Positions 1-5,795 are shown, numbered from the stretch's first letter. The stretch is 5,795 nt of DNA from Clostridia bacterium (GCA_900767015.1 CAAFXQ010000081.1:1-5795); one strand, 5' to 3'. The notes: generated by a model not told the origin, from the letters alone. Program-made: numbers and translations.

Positions 1-12
1 AACTACACCCAC
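1..12 (-). tRNA. Possible 5' end of a third tRNA (tRNA-His?), cut by the window edge
   Basis: Read on the minus strand, the last 12 bases before the edge are GTGGGTGTAGTT. This fits a 7-base acceptor strand (GTGGGTG), then U8-A9, then the start of a D stem (G-U-U), the same layout as the neighbouring tRNA-Gly (GCGGGTG-TA-GTT). The base just before is also G, as expected for the G-1 of tRNA-His, and a GUGGGUG acceptor is compatible with a clostridial tRNA-His. The anticodon is beyond the window, so identity is inference. It would be the third member of a co-oriented cluster, 46 nt after the encoded CCA of tRNA-Arg. Confidence 0.4.
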
Positions 13-58
13 CACATGTGACGTGGATTACTGACTGACTATCGCTCCAAAAGAGAGC

Positions 59-135
59 TGGTACGCCAGAAGGGACTCGAACCCCTGGCCTACTGCTTAG
101 AAGGCAGTTGCTCTATCCGACTGAGCTACAGGCGC
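59..135 (-). tRNA. tRNA-Arg(TCT), CCA encoded
   Basis: The minus strand gives a complete cloverleaf. The 5' acceptor is GCGCCTG, followed by U8-A9 and a D arm beginning GCTC. The anticodon stem ACTGC/GCAGT encloses the loop CTTCTAA, giving anticodon TCT, which reads AGA/AGG. The T stem AGGGG/CCCTT encloses TTCGAGT, and discriminator A is followed by a genome-encoded CCA. The acceptor stem is imperfect: 5' GCGCCTG faces 3' CTGGCGT, leaving a U-U mismatch at pair 6-67 and a G-U at pair 1-72. The gene follows tRNA-Gly by 5 nt and is surely co-transcribed with it. The identity is secure; the stem oddity is either natural or an error near the contig end. Confidence 0.95.
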
Positions 136-140
136 ACAAT

Positions 141-215
141 TGGAGCGGGTGATGGGAATCGAACCCACACGACCAGCTTGGAAGGCTGGGATTCTAACCA
201 TTGAACTACACCCGC
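141..215 (-). tRNA. tRNA-Gly(TCC), CCA encoded
   Basis: The minus strand folds as a full tRNA. The acceptor GCGGGTG pairs perfectly with CACCCGC. The anticodon stem CCAGC/GCTGG encloses the loop CTTCCAA, giving anticodon TCC, which reads GGA/GGG. The T stem GTGGG/CCCAT encloses TTCGATT. Discriminator U is followed by encoded CCA, as expected for bacterial tRNA-Gly. It is the first gene of the cluster: its 5' end lies about 23 nt downstream of a near-consensus -10 box, leaving a leader of roughly 15-20 nt for RNase P to remove. tRNA-Arg follows after 5 nt. Confidence 0.97.
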
Positions 216-238
216 TTATATTTCGTGCAACGTTGATT

Positions 239-267
239 ATTATATACAACCGCCCTTAAAAAGTCAA
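239..267 (-). promoter_or_regulatory. Sigma-A promoter of the tRNA cluster
   Basis: On the minus strand, a -35 box TTGACT (262-267) and a -10 box TATAAT (239-244) are separated by exactly 17 nt. This matches the sigma-70/sigma-A consensus at 11 of 12 positions. The start point is predicted near 232, upstream of tRNA-Gly. A strong promoter suits a stable-RNA operon. It lies between the clpE terminator and the tRNAs, so the tRNAs form their own unit. Confidence 0.88.
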
Positions 268-316
268 GCTTTTTCATGAAATTTATCGGAACAAATTCGA
301 AGTTTTTTATCTTCAT

Positions 317-355
317 AAAAAGACAGGCCGCAGTCCCCAAAAACCGGACTGCGGC
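317..355 (-). terminator. Intrinsic terminator after clpE
   Basis: A perfect 10-bp inverted repeat (GCCGCAGTCC at 327-336 with its complement at 346-355) encloses a 9-nt loop. It starts 7 nt after the clpE stop codon. On the minus strand a TTTTT run (317-321) follows the stem after 5 nt, so the U tract is slightly offset from the hairpin. This closes the clpE transcript before the tRNA promoter. There is no plus-strand gene for it to serve. Confidence 0.85.
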
Positions 356-362
356 TTTGATT

Positions 363-2690
363 TTAAAGAGAATCGATTGTAAGCTTTTCTCCGCTTTCGG
401 CGACACTGATATGAATACCGCTTATCGGTTCTTCCGCCGAATCGATAATAAGATTTGCGATCACGTCCTCAATTTGCTTGCGGATCGCTATGCGCAGATC
501 TCTCGCTCCCCTGACGCCGTTTTCGGCCTGCTTGGCAAGATAGTGTCTTACCTCATCCGCATAAGTGAGTCTGATATCCTTTTCCGTAAGAGACTGCTGA
601 AGCTCCCCGAGCATCAGACCCGATATCTTTTCGTAATCGGTTTCGGTAAGCGCATTGAATACAACAACCTCGTCCACTCTGCCGATAAATTCGGGTCTGA
701 GAAAATCGGAAAGCGCTTTCATAACCTTTTCCTTGGTTGCGACGTTCTTATCCTTACCGAAGCCGATTGAGCCGCCTTTCAGCTCGCTTCCGGCGTTCGA
801 TGTCATGATAATGATCGTATTTTCAAAGTTGACGTTCCGTCCCTGTGCGTCGGTGATTCTGCCCTCGTCAAGAATCTGAAGAAGAATATTCATAACGTCC
901 GGGTGCGCTTTTTCGATTTCATCAAATAAAACGACCGAATACGGTTTACGTCTGACTTTTTCGGTAAGCTGACCCGCTTCGTCATAGCCGACATAGCCCG
1001 GCGGTGAGCCGATAATTCTCGACACACTGTGCTTTTCCATGAATTCGGACATATCAAGCCGGATAAGGGTTTCGGGCGTGTTGAAAAGCTCGGAAGCCAG
1101 CTGCTTGACAAGCTCCGTTTTTCCGACGCCTGTCGGACCGACAAAGATGAACGACGCCGGCCGTCTTCTCGGGCTGATCTGCACACGGTTACGCTTGATA
1201 GCGGCGGCAACGGCTTCAACCGCTTCGTCCTGACCGATGATCTTAGATTTGAGTGTAGCTTCAAGACCCGAAAGCCGTTTCAAGTCACTTTCGATCACTT
1301 TATTGGCCGGAATTCCTGTCCAAAGCTCAATAACCTTGGCGATATCCTCTTCGGTTACGGCATTGTCCGATGCTTTCACCTGAAGATCTTCTGTTGCGTC
1401 CTCGCACTTGACGATGTCGGATTTAATGTTCGCCACGGCTTCATAATCGACCTCGGAAGCAGACATCAGTTCTTCCTGACGGCTTCGAAGCTCTCGAAGC
1501 TTTTTTTCATTGAGTTCAAGGTCACTGATGGCTTTGTTACGGAGATTGGCACAGGTACAAGCCTCATCTAAAAGGTCAATCGCCTTATCGGGCAAAAACC
1601 GGTCGTTGATGTACCGCTCCGACAAAACGACCGCTCTTCTTACGAGCGCATCGGAAATACAGACACGGTGATATCGTTCGTAGTATTTCTTAATGCCGAT
1701 AAGCATTTCGGTTGCGTCCTCAATGGACGGCTCGTCAACCTTAACCGGCTGAAAACGTCTTTCGAGCGCCGCATCTTTTTCGATGTTCTTACGGTATTCG
1801 TTATAGGTGGTAGCGCCGATAACCTGAATTTCGCCTCTCGACAAAGCGGGCTTGAGAATATTCGCCGCATTCATCGAGCCTTCGGCATCACCCGTTCCGA
1901 CAAGGTTATGCACCTCATCGATAAACAGTATGATATTTCCGAGCGACTTTACCTCGGCAATAAGATTTTTGATTCTGCTTTCGAACTGACCTCTGAACTG
2001 CGTTCCGGCAACAAGAGCCGTCAGATCGAGAAGCTGTATTTCTTTGTCGGCAAGCTTTGCCGGCACCTCGCCTCTTGCAATCTTCAGTGCAAGTCCCTCC
2101 GCAATAGCGGTTTTACCGACGCCGGGCTCACCGATCAGGCAGGGATTGTTCTTCGTTCTGCGGCAAAGGATCTGAATGATTCGAGAAATCTCTTTTTCCC
2201 GGCCGATGATATTGTCGATCTCACCGTTTCTTGCCCTTTGGGTAAGATCGGTGCAGTACATACGGAGAAATTTATGTTCCTTTTCCTGCTTCTTCTGCTG
2301 CGTTTTGTTTTGCTGTTGAGCGGGCTTTACGGGAGAAACGGCATTATTATTATCGTTCTGAATCGGCAAGTTCAGGCCGAAATTCTTTTGAATATTTTCA
2401 AGAAAGGACTTATTGAACGGCATGGCCGGCGAACCGCCCGGTTCAAAATCTTCGTCGCCGTCCTGCTGAAAATCCATATCCTCAAACATATCTCCGATCT
2501 GATCGGTAAGAGCGATGGCATCTTCTTCGGTCATGCCCATACTGTCAAGCATCTGCTTGATCGGGCCGATATTCAGCTCCATAGCGCACTTGAGGCATAA
2601 GCCCTCCGGCTCAGCCTTTCCGTCAACAACCTTTGAGATAAATACAACTGCAGGTCTTTGCTTGCACCTGCTGCAAAGCACATTTTTCAT
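363..2690 (-). CDS. clpE: ClpE-type AAA+ unfoldase (Clp protease ATP-binding subunit) with N-terminal zinc finger
   Basis: This is a 775-residue cytoplasmic Hsp100 ATPase that should unfold proteins and feed them to ClpP. Residues 1-40 form a zinc finger (C6, C9, C32, C35; CX2C-X22-CX2C) in place of the ClpC N domain. This is the ClpE/McsA-like hallmark. Residues 70-140 are an acidic, then Q/N/K-rich linker. The first ATPase domain has Walker A 187-194, Walker B 254-259, GATT 292-295 and arginines 311-312. A short coiled-coil middle region with a UVR-like stretch spans about 390-440. The second ATPase domain has Walker A 518-525, the pore loop GYVG 565-568, Walker B 586-591, R671 and the sensor-2 GAR 728-730. 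The IGF tripeptide (642-644) is the ClpP-docking loop, which ClpB lacks. ATG start with AGGAG 6 nt upstream, 33 nt after the phosphatidyltransferase gene. No tandem CtsR operator was found. Length exceeds typical ClpE mainly through the linker. The family is certain; the ClpE subtype rests on the finger. Confidence 0.93.
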   Translation of the reverse strand: MKNVLCSRCKQRPAVVFISKVVDGKAEPEGLCLKCAMELNIGPIKQMLDSMGMTEEDAIALTDQIGDMFEDMDFQQDGDEDFEPGGSPAMPFNKSFLENIQKNFGLNLPIQNDNNNAVSPVKPAQQQNKTQQKKQEKEHKFLRMYCTDLTQRARNGEIDNIIGREKEISRIIQILCRRTKNNPCLIGEPGVGKTAIAEGLALKIARGEVPAKLADKEIQLLDLTALVAGTQFRGQFESRIKNLIAEVKSLGNIILFIDEVHNLVGTGDAEGSMNAANILKPALSRGEIQVIGATTYNEYRKNIEKDAALERRFQPVKVDEPSIEDATEMLIGIKKYYERYHRVCISDALVRRAVVLSERYINDRFLPDKAIDLLDEACTCANLRNKAISDLELNEKKLRELRSRQEELMSASEVDYEAVANIKSDIVKCEDATEDLQVKASDNAVTEEDIAKVIELWTGIPANKVIESDLKRLSGLEATLKSKIIGQDEAVEAVAAAIKRNRVQISPRRRPASFIFVGPTGVGKTELVKQLASELFNTPETLIRLDMSEFMEKHSVSRIIGSPPGYVGYDEAGQLTEKVRRKPYSVVLFDEIEKAHPDVMNILLQILDEGRITDAQGRNVNFENTIIIMTSNAGSELKGGSIGFGKDKNVATKEKVMKALSDFLRPEFIGRVDEVVVFNALTETDYEKISGLMLGELQQSLTEKDIRLTYADEVRHYLAKQAENGVRGARDLRIAIRKQIEDVIANLIIDSAEEPISGIHISVAESGEKLTIDSL

Positions 2691-2723
2691 AGATAGCTCC
2701 TAAAGTTTAACTGAAATATAACG

Positions 2724-3356
2724 TTATTCTGATGATTTTGCGGCTTTCTTTTCACTGAAATGCTCTTTAAACTGTCTGTATGTTTCGGGCATATAGCTTG
2801 CAAAAGCGATAAGAGTAAGTATGGCGGAAACAACAACAAGTACACCTGTCAAAGCTTCCGGCAAGGTGAAAAAGTTTCTGAAAGCGCCGACTTCCGGACC
2901 GAAGCCGATGATGAGAATCATAATGCCGTAGAATGCGGCCGTTGCAACCTTACCCGGCATTTCGGCAGCACCGGGTCTTATGTTCATCAGAAGCATGACA
3001 AGACCGCCGATAACCATAACTGCCTCTTTAATCAGGAACACCAGGAAAACCCAGCCGAACGCATTGATCAGCGTGCTTTCGGCATTTCTGAAGAGAATGA
3101 AAAGAATGATGGCAATCGTGATTTGCGTAAGCTTGTCGGCAACAGGGTCAAGGATTTTTCCCAGAGCACTGACCTGATTAAAGCGCCTTGCGATTTTTCC
3201 GTCAAAGAGATCGGTCAGTCCCGAAACCGCAAGAACAATCAAGGCGGCAATCTGCTGATCGCCGAGGAACAAAACGGCGAAAACAGGAATCAGGACAATA
3301 CGAATCACCGATAAGAGATTCGGAATCGTTAAACAGCCTTTGAATAAATCTTTCAT
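2724..3356 (-). CDS. CDP-alcohol phosphatidyltransferase (PgsA-like)
   Basis: A 210-residue integral membrane enzyme that moves a phosphatidyl group from CDP-diacylglycerol to an alcohol. The family signature D-x2-DG-x2-AR-x8-G-x3-D-x3-D is intact: D49, D52, G53, A56, R57, G66, D70 and D74. The aspartates bind the metal ions and D74 is the expected catalytic base. The N-terminus (TIPNLLSVIRIVLIP, residues 10-24) is typical of phosphatidylglycerophosphate synthases, and about six hydrophobic helices follow, with a charged C-terminal tail. The usual PgsA motif GKxKT reads GKVAT here (135-139), and the gene is not in a rimO/cinA/recA setting, so a cardiolipin-synthase-like or other alcohol specificity is possible. 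ATG start with GAGG 7 nt upstream; it begins 21 nt after cvpA. Family certain, substrate not. Confidence 0.9.
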   Translation of the reverse strand: MKDLFKGCLTIPNLLSVIRIVLIPVFAVLFLGDQQIAALIVLAVSGLTDLFDGKIARRFNQVSALGKILDPVADKLTQITIAIILFILFRNAESTLINAFGWVFLVFLIKEAVMVIGGLVMLLMNIRPGAAEMPGKVATAAFYGIMILIIGFGPEVGAFRNFFTLPEALTGVLVVVSAILTLIAFASYMPETYRQFKEHFSEKKAAKSSE

Positions 3357-3377
3357 AATAATACCTCACATTCCCAA

Positions 3378-4085
3378 TCAGAAGATTTGACCGCTGACTG
3401 AAGTTATTATACTGCGCACGGCTTTCATAATCAAAGAATTGTCCGCCGCTTGCACAAACGGTTCATACTGTATCATGCTTGCGGCTGCACCGATGATAAG
3501 TGCGACAAGCAAAACAACAAAAACACCTTTTACTGCTCCTAAGACACCGCCTAAAGCCGTGTTCATCTTATTGATTGCCGGAAGCTTCTTGACAACACCG
3601 TCGCAAAGCCGCACGACAATCTGAAGAAGCAGACGAAAAATAACGGCAAGAAGAACGAAAAGCAGCGTTTGAATCAGTGCCGTCACAACCGGGGAAATGA
3701 CCTTATCCATAAGCGTTGCGACAAGATTGTCACTTGTCAGCTGTGCCGAGGAAATCCGGGCGGCGATTTCGTCCTTGTCAATTCCTATCATAGTAAGCAT
3801 TCCGCTTAAGTAATCCGGAATTGAGCTGAGCGCCGCCTCAATTTTTTCACCGTAATCCATCGCCGAAACGCCGTCAAGCTGTTTGACAAGCTGATTTTCG
3901 ATCGAAGGGCTGAAATACTGCTGAAAAATCGGCGGCGAAACAGAAACCGAAACCAACCGGGCGGCAACAATGGCAATGACATAGGCCGCAAGGTCAAACA
4001 GAGACTTAAAAAAGCCTCTCTTCGCCGCAAAGACGATCGTCAGCAAAAAAACCGCAAGCAAGGCGATATCAATTATATATTGCAT
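3378..4085 (-). CDS. CvpA family membrane protein
   Basis: A 235-residue membrane protein resembling the CvpA (colicin V production) family. The N-terminal pair of hydrophobic helices (about 4-21 and 25-47) is separated by a short basic KRGFFK turn, the usual family opening. A polar, probably extracytoplasmic segment (about 50-125) follows. Two further hydrophobic regions (about 129-160 and 184-204) flank NTALGGVLGAVKG (175-187), which matches the family's conserved N-x-ALG-x-x-x-G-x-x-K/R-G pattern. The molecular role of CvpA proteins in Firmicutes is unsettled; links to envelope integrity are reported for the family in other bacteria. ATG start with GGAGG 6 nt upstream. It heads the group cvpA, phosphatidyltransferase, clpE, with its own promoter in the 75-nt gap upstream. 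Function is not deducible from sequence. Confidence 0.85.
   Translation of the reverse strand: MQYIIDIALLAVFLLTIVFAAKRGFFKSLFDLAAYVIAIVAARLVSVSVSPPIFQQYFSPSIENQLVKQLDGVSAMDYGEKIEAALSSIPDYLSGMLTMIGIDKDEIAARISSAQLTSDNLVATLMDKVISPVVTALIQTLLFVLLAVIFRLLLQIVVRLCDGVVKKLPAINKMNTALGGVLGAVKGVFVVLLVALIIGAAASMIQYEPFVQAADNSLIMKAVRSIITSVSGQIF
3406..3434 (-). promoter_or_regulatory. Candidate internal promoter for the phosphatidyltransferase and clpE
   Basis: Inside the 3' end of cvpA, the minus strand carries TTGATT (3429-3434), a 17-nt spacer and a perfect TATAAT (3406-3411). The start is predicted near 3399, about 40 nt before the next start codon. It overlaps codons for an S-I-I-T stretch, so a chance match is possible. 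A single GGTCAAA heptad (3386-3392) sits just downstream. Confidence 0.42.
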
Positions 4086-4111
4086 TTTTTGCCTCCGTTA
4101 AATTTTCGATT

Positions 4112-4140
4112 ATTATATCATATTCAAACGCAATTAACAA
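4112..4140 (-). promoter_or_regulatory. Extended -10 promoter upstream of cvpA
   Basis: In the gap between the propeller gene and cvpA, the minus strand has -35 TTGTTA (4135-4140), 17 nt, and -10 TATAAT (4112-4117) preceded by TG one base away (TGATATAAT), an extended -10. The predicted start is near 4105, just before the GGAGG ribosome binding site at 4092-4096, so the leader is very short. It would drive cvpA, the phosphatidyltransferase and clpE. Confidence 0.75.
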
Positions 4141-4160
4141 TAAAAAATCATTAAAAAGGT

Positions 4161-5375
4161 TCAAATCCTATACAATACGCCGAGATAAAACCGATAATAC
4201 CGCCGTGAATCGATAACAAGACCGTCACTCGCACTTTCGACATCAATCTCTTTTGTGATTTGTCCCTTTGCATTGACAATCATCAGCTTGGAAGCCGTCA
4301 GAACGTAGACGGTGTTTCCGTTCACTTTCAAATCGCAGATCTTCTCAGACAACGTAAGAGAGTACATCGGCTTATTATACGAATTATAAAGTGTAAGCTC
4401 GTTTTCGCCGAACGAGTCGATCTTTTTTGTGATAACGGCAACATTTCCGCTGTTATCACATGCCCTTTTGATGACGGTTGCGTCAAACTCATACGTTATC
4501 GGCTTCGGCTCTTCTTCCGTATAATCAAAAACGGAAATCTTATCCGTGCAGACAAGATGAACCTTTGACGACTCAATAATGCAGTCGGTCGGTGCGCACG
4601 ATTGAAACTCGAGCTCGGCTATATTTTCTTGAGCATCGATATTAAAAACATAACATTTGGTATAGACCTCACCGCCCGCACTTCCGATGGCGGCACAGAC
4701 AAGGTTTTTATCGTTCTTGCTGATATCCACAGCCAGAATATGTTCCTTGGCGCAGGCCCATGCAAAAATACAGCCCTCGCCTTTCTTATAAACAGACAGA
4801 GCACTTGCACTGCCGGCCCGCCTTGAAGCAATGATTGCCTTGCCGTCGTTTGAAACATCGGCGGTCAGTATTTTTCCGTCTTCATCACTGGTTCCTTCAA
4901 AATAAGGACCTTTCGTATTGAAGACGATAAAGCCGCTTCCCTGCCGGTCATAAACAATCGCATAGTCAGACGAGCTTTTTATTGCCGGATCGGAAAAGGA
5001 AAGTGCATAAGTGAACGTAATCTTACCGGTGTTGGAAACGCAGGTAACAGCCTCGTGCGTGAGAACAAAAACGCAGGTGTTGGCGCTGACCGCACTTTCG
5101 ATGACGCTGTTTCCGAACGAGACCGGAAAGCCTTTTGACGCCGTAGAAGAAGAACCGTCATCGCTTTTATCATCAGCGTCGTCAATATCGACAACATTTA
5201 TTTTTGTCGTTGGCTCCGACGAGGAAAGGTAAGCGTCAGAATTGGCAATCAGAAAGGTTGCAACAACAATAACGGCAACAACGACAAGCAGAATGATCAC
5301 ACTGATTCTGGCATTGTTGTTTTTCGCTTTCTTTTCGCCCTCATCGATTTTTGGGATATTGTTTTCATCTGTCAC
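4161..5375 (-). CDS. Membrane-anchored beta-propeller-like protein of unknown function (probably DUF5711 family)
   Basis: A 404-residue protein I cannot assign a function. The short N-terminus (1-23) is charged and ends in a basic cluster, followed by one hydrophobic helix (about 24-44). By the positive-inside rule the rest should lie outside the membrane. A Ser/Asp-rich linker (about 50-80) leads to a long region of repeating short beta strands with Asp/Asn-Gly turns (such as VSNTGKI, VSNDGKA, NAKGQI), as in WD40/PQQ-like propellers. Length and layout fit DUF5711 proteins of Clostridia; this naming is from memory. Eleven cysteines occur beyond the helix. The start chosen is GTG at 5373-5375, with AGAGG 8 nt upstream. 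An upstream in-frame GTG at 5382-5384 lacks a ribosome binding site and overlaps the AGAGG. truA ends 12 nt before, so the two are probably co-transcribed. There is no clear terminator after the gene. Confidence 0.8.
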   Translation of the reverse strand: MTDENNIPKIDEGEKKAKNNNARISVIILLVVVAVIVVATFLIANSDAYLSSSEPTTKINVVDIDDADDKSDDGSSSTASKGFPVSFGNSVIESAVSANTCVFVLTHEAVTCVSNTGKITFTYALSFSDPAIKSSSDYAIVYDRQGSGFIVFNTKGPYFEGTSDEDGKILTADVSNDGKAIIASRRAGSASALSVYKKGEGCIFAWACAKEHILAVDISKNDKNLVCAAIGSAGGEVYTKCYVFNIDAQENIAELEFQSCAPTDCIIESSKVHLVCTDKISVFDYTEEEPKPITYEFDATVIKRACDNSGNVAVITKKIDSFGENELTLYNSYNKPMYSLTLSEKICDLKVNGNTVYVLTASKLMIVNAKGQITKEIDVESASDGLVIDSRRYYRFYLGVLYRI

Positions 5376-5383
5376 CGGTTTCA

Positions 5384-5388
5384 CCTCT
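5384..5388 (-). promoter_or_regulatory. Ribosome binding site that decides the propeller gene start
   Basis: AGAGG on the minus strand lies 8 nt before GTG at 5373-5375 and touches the truA stop codon. It argues for this start over the in-frame GTG three codons earlier, whose first base falls within the AGAGG itself. Confidence 0.65.
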
Positions 5389-5775
5389 TATTCATAAAAA
5401 ACTTTATTCAGATACAGCCCGCAGGCAGGAGCGGTGATTCCCGCCCGGTTACGGTCTTTAAAAGCAATTATACTTTTGACAGATTCATTGATTTTCCCGT
5501 CATGCATATCAAGCAAGGTTCCGACCATGATGCGAACCATATTATATAAAAATCCGTTGCCGTGTACGCTGAAGAGCACCGATTCACCGTCCCGACGGAC
5601 AGAACAGTCAAACACAGTTCTCGTCATGCTTTTCACCGTACAGCCGCTTGCGCAAAAGGAAGAAAAATTGTAGGTTCCGACAAACCCAGACGCAAATTCA
5701 TTCATCTTTTCTTCGTCCAACGTCCGGGGAAAATGCAGAGCGTATCCGTTCAGAAACGGGTTTCTCTGCTTTCCG
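5388..5775 (-). CDS. truA: tRNA pseudouridine(38-40) synthase TruA, C-terminal part only
   Basis: About 128 genomic residues of the C-terminal half of TruA, which converts uridines 38-40 of the tRNA anticodon stem-loop to pseudouridine. Recognisable blocks are RNPFLNGYALHF, the GTYNFSSFCASG region, NGFLYNMVRIMVGTL (the family's conserved F-x-x-x-MVR-x-x-VG core) and the end AGITAPACGLYLNKVFYE. The catalytic aspartate lies in the missing N-terminal half, so activity cannot be judged here. The frame can be opened further to a GTG at 5790-5792, but the residues it adds, CSSDL, are translated sequencing adapter and not protein. Genuine coding sequence stops at about 5775. The stop codon is 12 nt before the next gene's start. 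Confidence 0.92.
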
Positions 5776-5795
5776 AGATCGGAAGAGCACACGTC
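5776..5795. other. Illumina TruSeq adapter left at the contig end
   Basis: The final 20 bases (AGATCGGAAGAGC followed by ACACGTC) match the start of the Illumina TruSeq read-1 adapter exactly. They are a sequencing artefact, not genome. Translated on the minus strand they give the well-known spurious CSSDL peptide at the head of the truncated TruA. Confidence 0.97.

Noticed and set aside
216..362. Possible small gene or riboswitch between the tRNAs and clpE
   Set aside because: The stretch is explained by the clpE terminator and the tRNA promoter. The only open frame (minus strand, 206-406) runs through the terminator hairpin and into tRNA-Gly.
276..770. 164-codon plus-strand open frame
   Set aside because: Begins in the terminator region and runs antisense through the clpE C-terminus. 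It has no family resemblance and I see no convincing ribosome binding site.
1668..2600. 310-codon open frame on the plus strand
   Set aside because: Lies entirely antisense to the ATPase and linker coding region of clpE, shows no recognisable domain, and the opposite strand encodes unmistakable Walker motifs.
2760..3314. 184-codon plus-strand open frame
   Set aside because: Exact antisense of the phosphatidyltransferase gene; highly charged, low-information translation typical of the reverse of a membrane protein.
3386..3402. CtsR operator upstream of the phosphatidyltransferase/clpE pair
   Set aside because: Only one proper GGTCAAA heptad. The second copy is degenerate and directly adjacent instead of 3 nt away, so it fails the known tandem-heptad rule. 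Kept only as a weak remark.
4141..4163. Terminator after the propeller gene
   Set aside because: T-rich runs are present on the minus strand, but no stem of useful length precedes them.
5382..5384. Upstream GTG as start of the propeller gene
   Set aside because: No ribosome binding site precedes it and it overlaps the AGAGG motif that serves the GTG three codons later.

Overview
The window reads as one end of a metagenome-derived contig from a Gram-positive anaerobe of the Clostridia, possibly Oscillospiraceae/Ruminococcaceae. Signs of this are a zinc-finger ClpE-type Clp ATPase, a CvpA-family protein, strong AGGAG/GGAGG ribosome binding sites, consensus sigma-A promoters, tRNAs with encoded CCA, and a single-pass anchored propeller-like protein of a kind seen in Clostridia. 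The taxonomic call is inference from gene content. No phylogeny was run.

Every supported gene lies on the minus strand, so transcription runs from right to left. In that order: the C-terminal part of truA (tRNA pseudouridine synthase), cut by the contig end; a membrane-anchored, probably DUF5711-like beta-propeller protein of unknown function; cvpA; a CDP-alcohol phosphatidyltransferase (PgsA-like); clpE, ending in a strong hairpin terminator; then a tRNA cluster with its own near-consensus promoter: Gly(TCC), Arg(TCT) and the first bases of a third tRNA, possibly His.

The genes are tightly spaced. truA and the propeller gene are 12 nt apart, cvpA and the phosphatidyltransferase 21 nt, and the phosphatidyltransferase and clpE 33 nt. 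The 75-nt gap before cvpA carries an extended -10 promoter and no convincing hairpin, so the second group (cvpA, phosphatidyltransferase, clpE) probably has its own promoter plus some read-through. A second candidate promoter lies inside the 3' end of cvpA. Together the genes are a housekeeping mix of tRNA modification, envelope or lipid functions and protein quality control. They do not form an obvious single pathway.

The right edge is not genomic: the last 20 bases match the Illumina TruSeq adapter, and any truA start drawn into it is false. I found no CRISPR, insertion sequence, prophage, toxin-antitoxin pair or clear new multi-gene system. The least understood item is the propeller-like protein. 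The long plus-strand open frames are shadows of the minus-strand genes.
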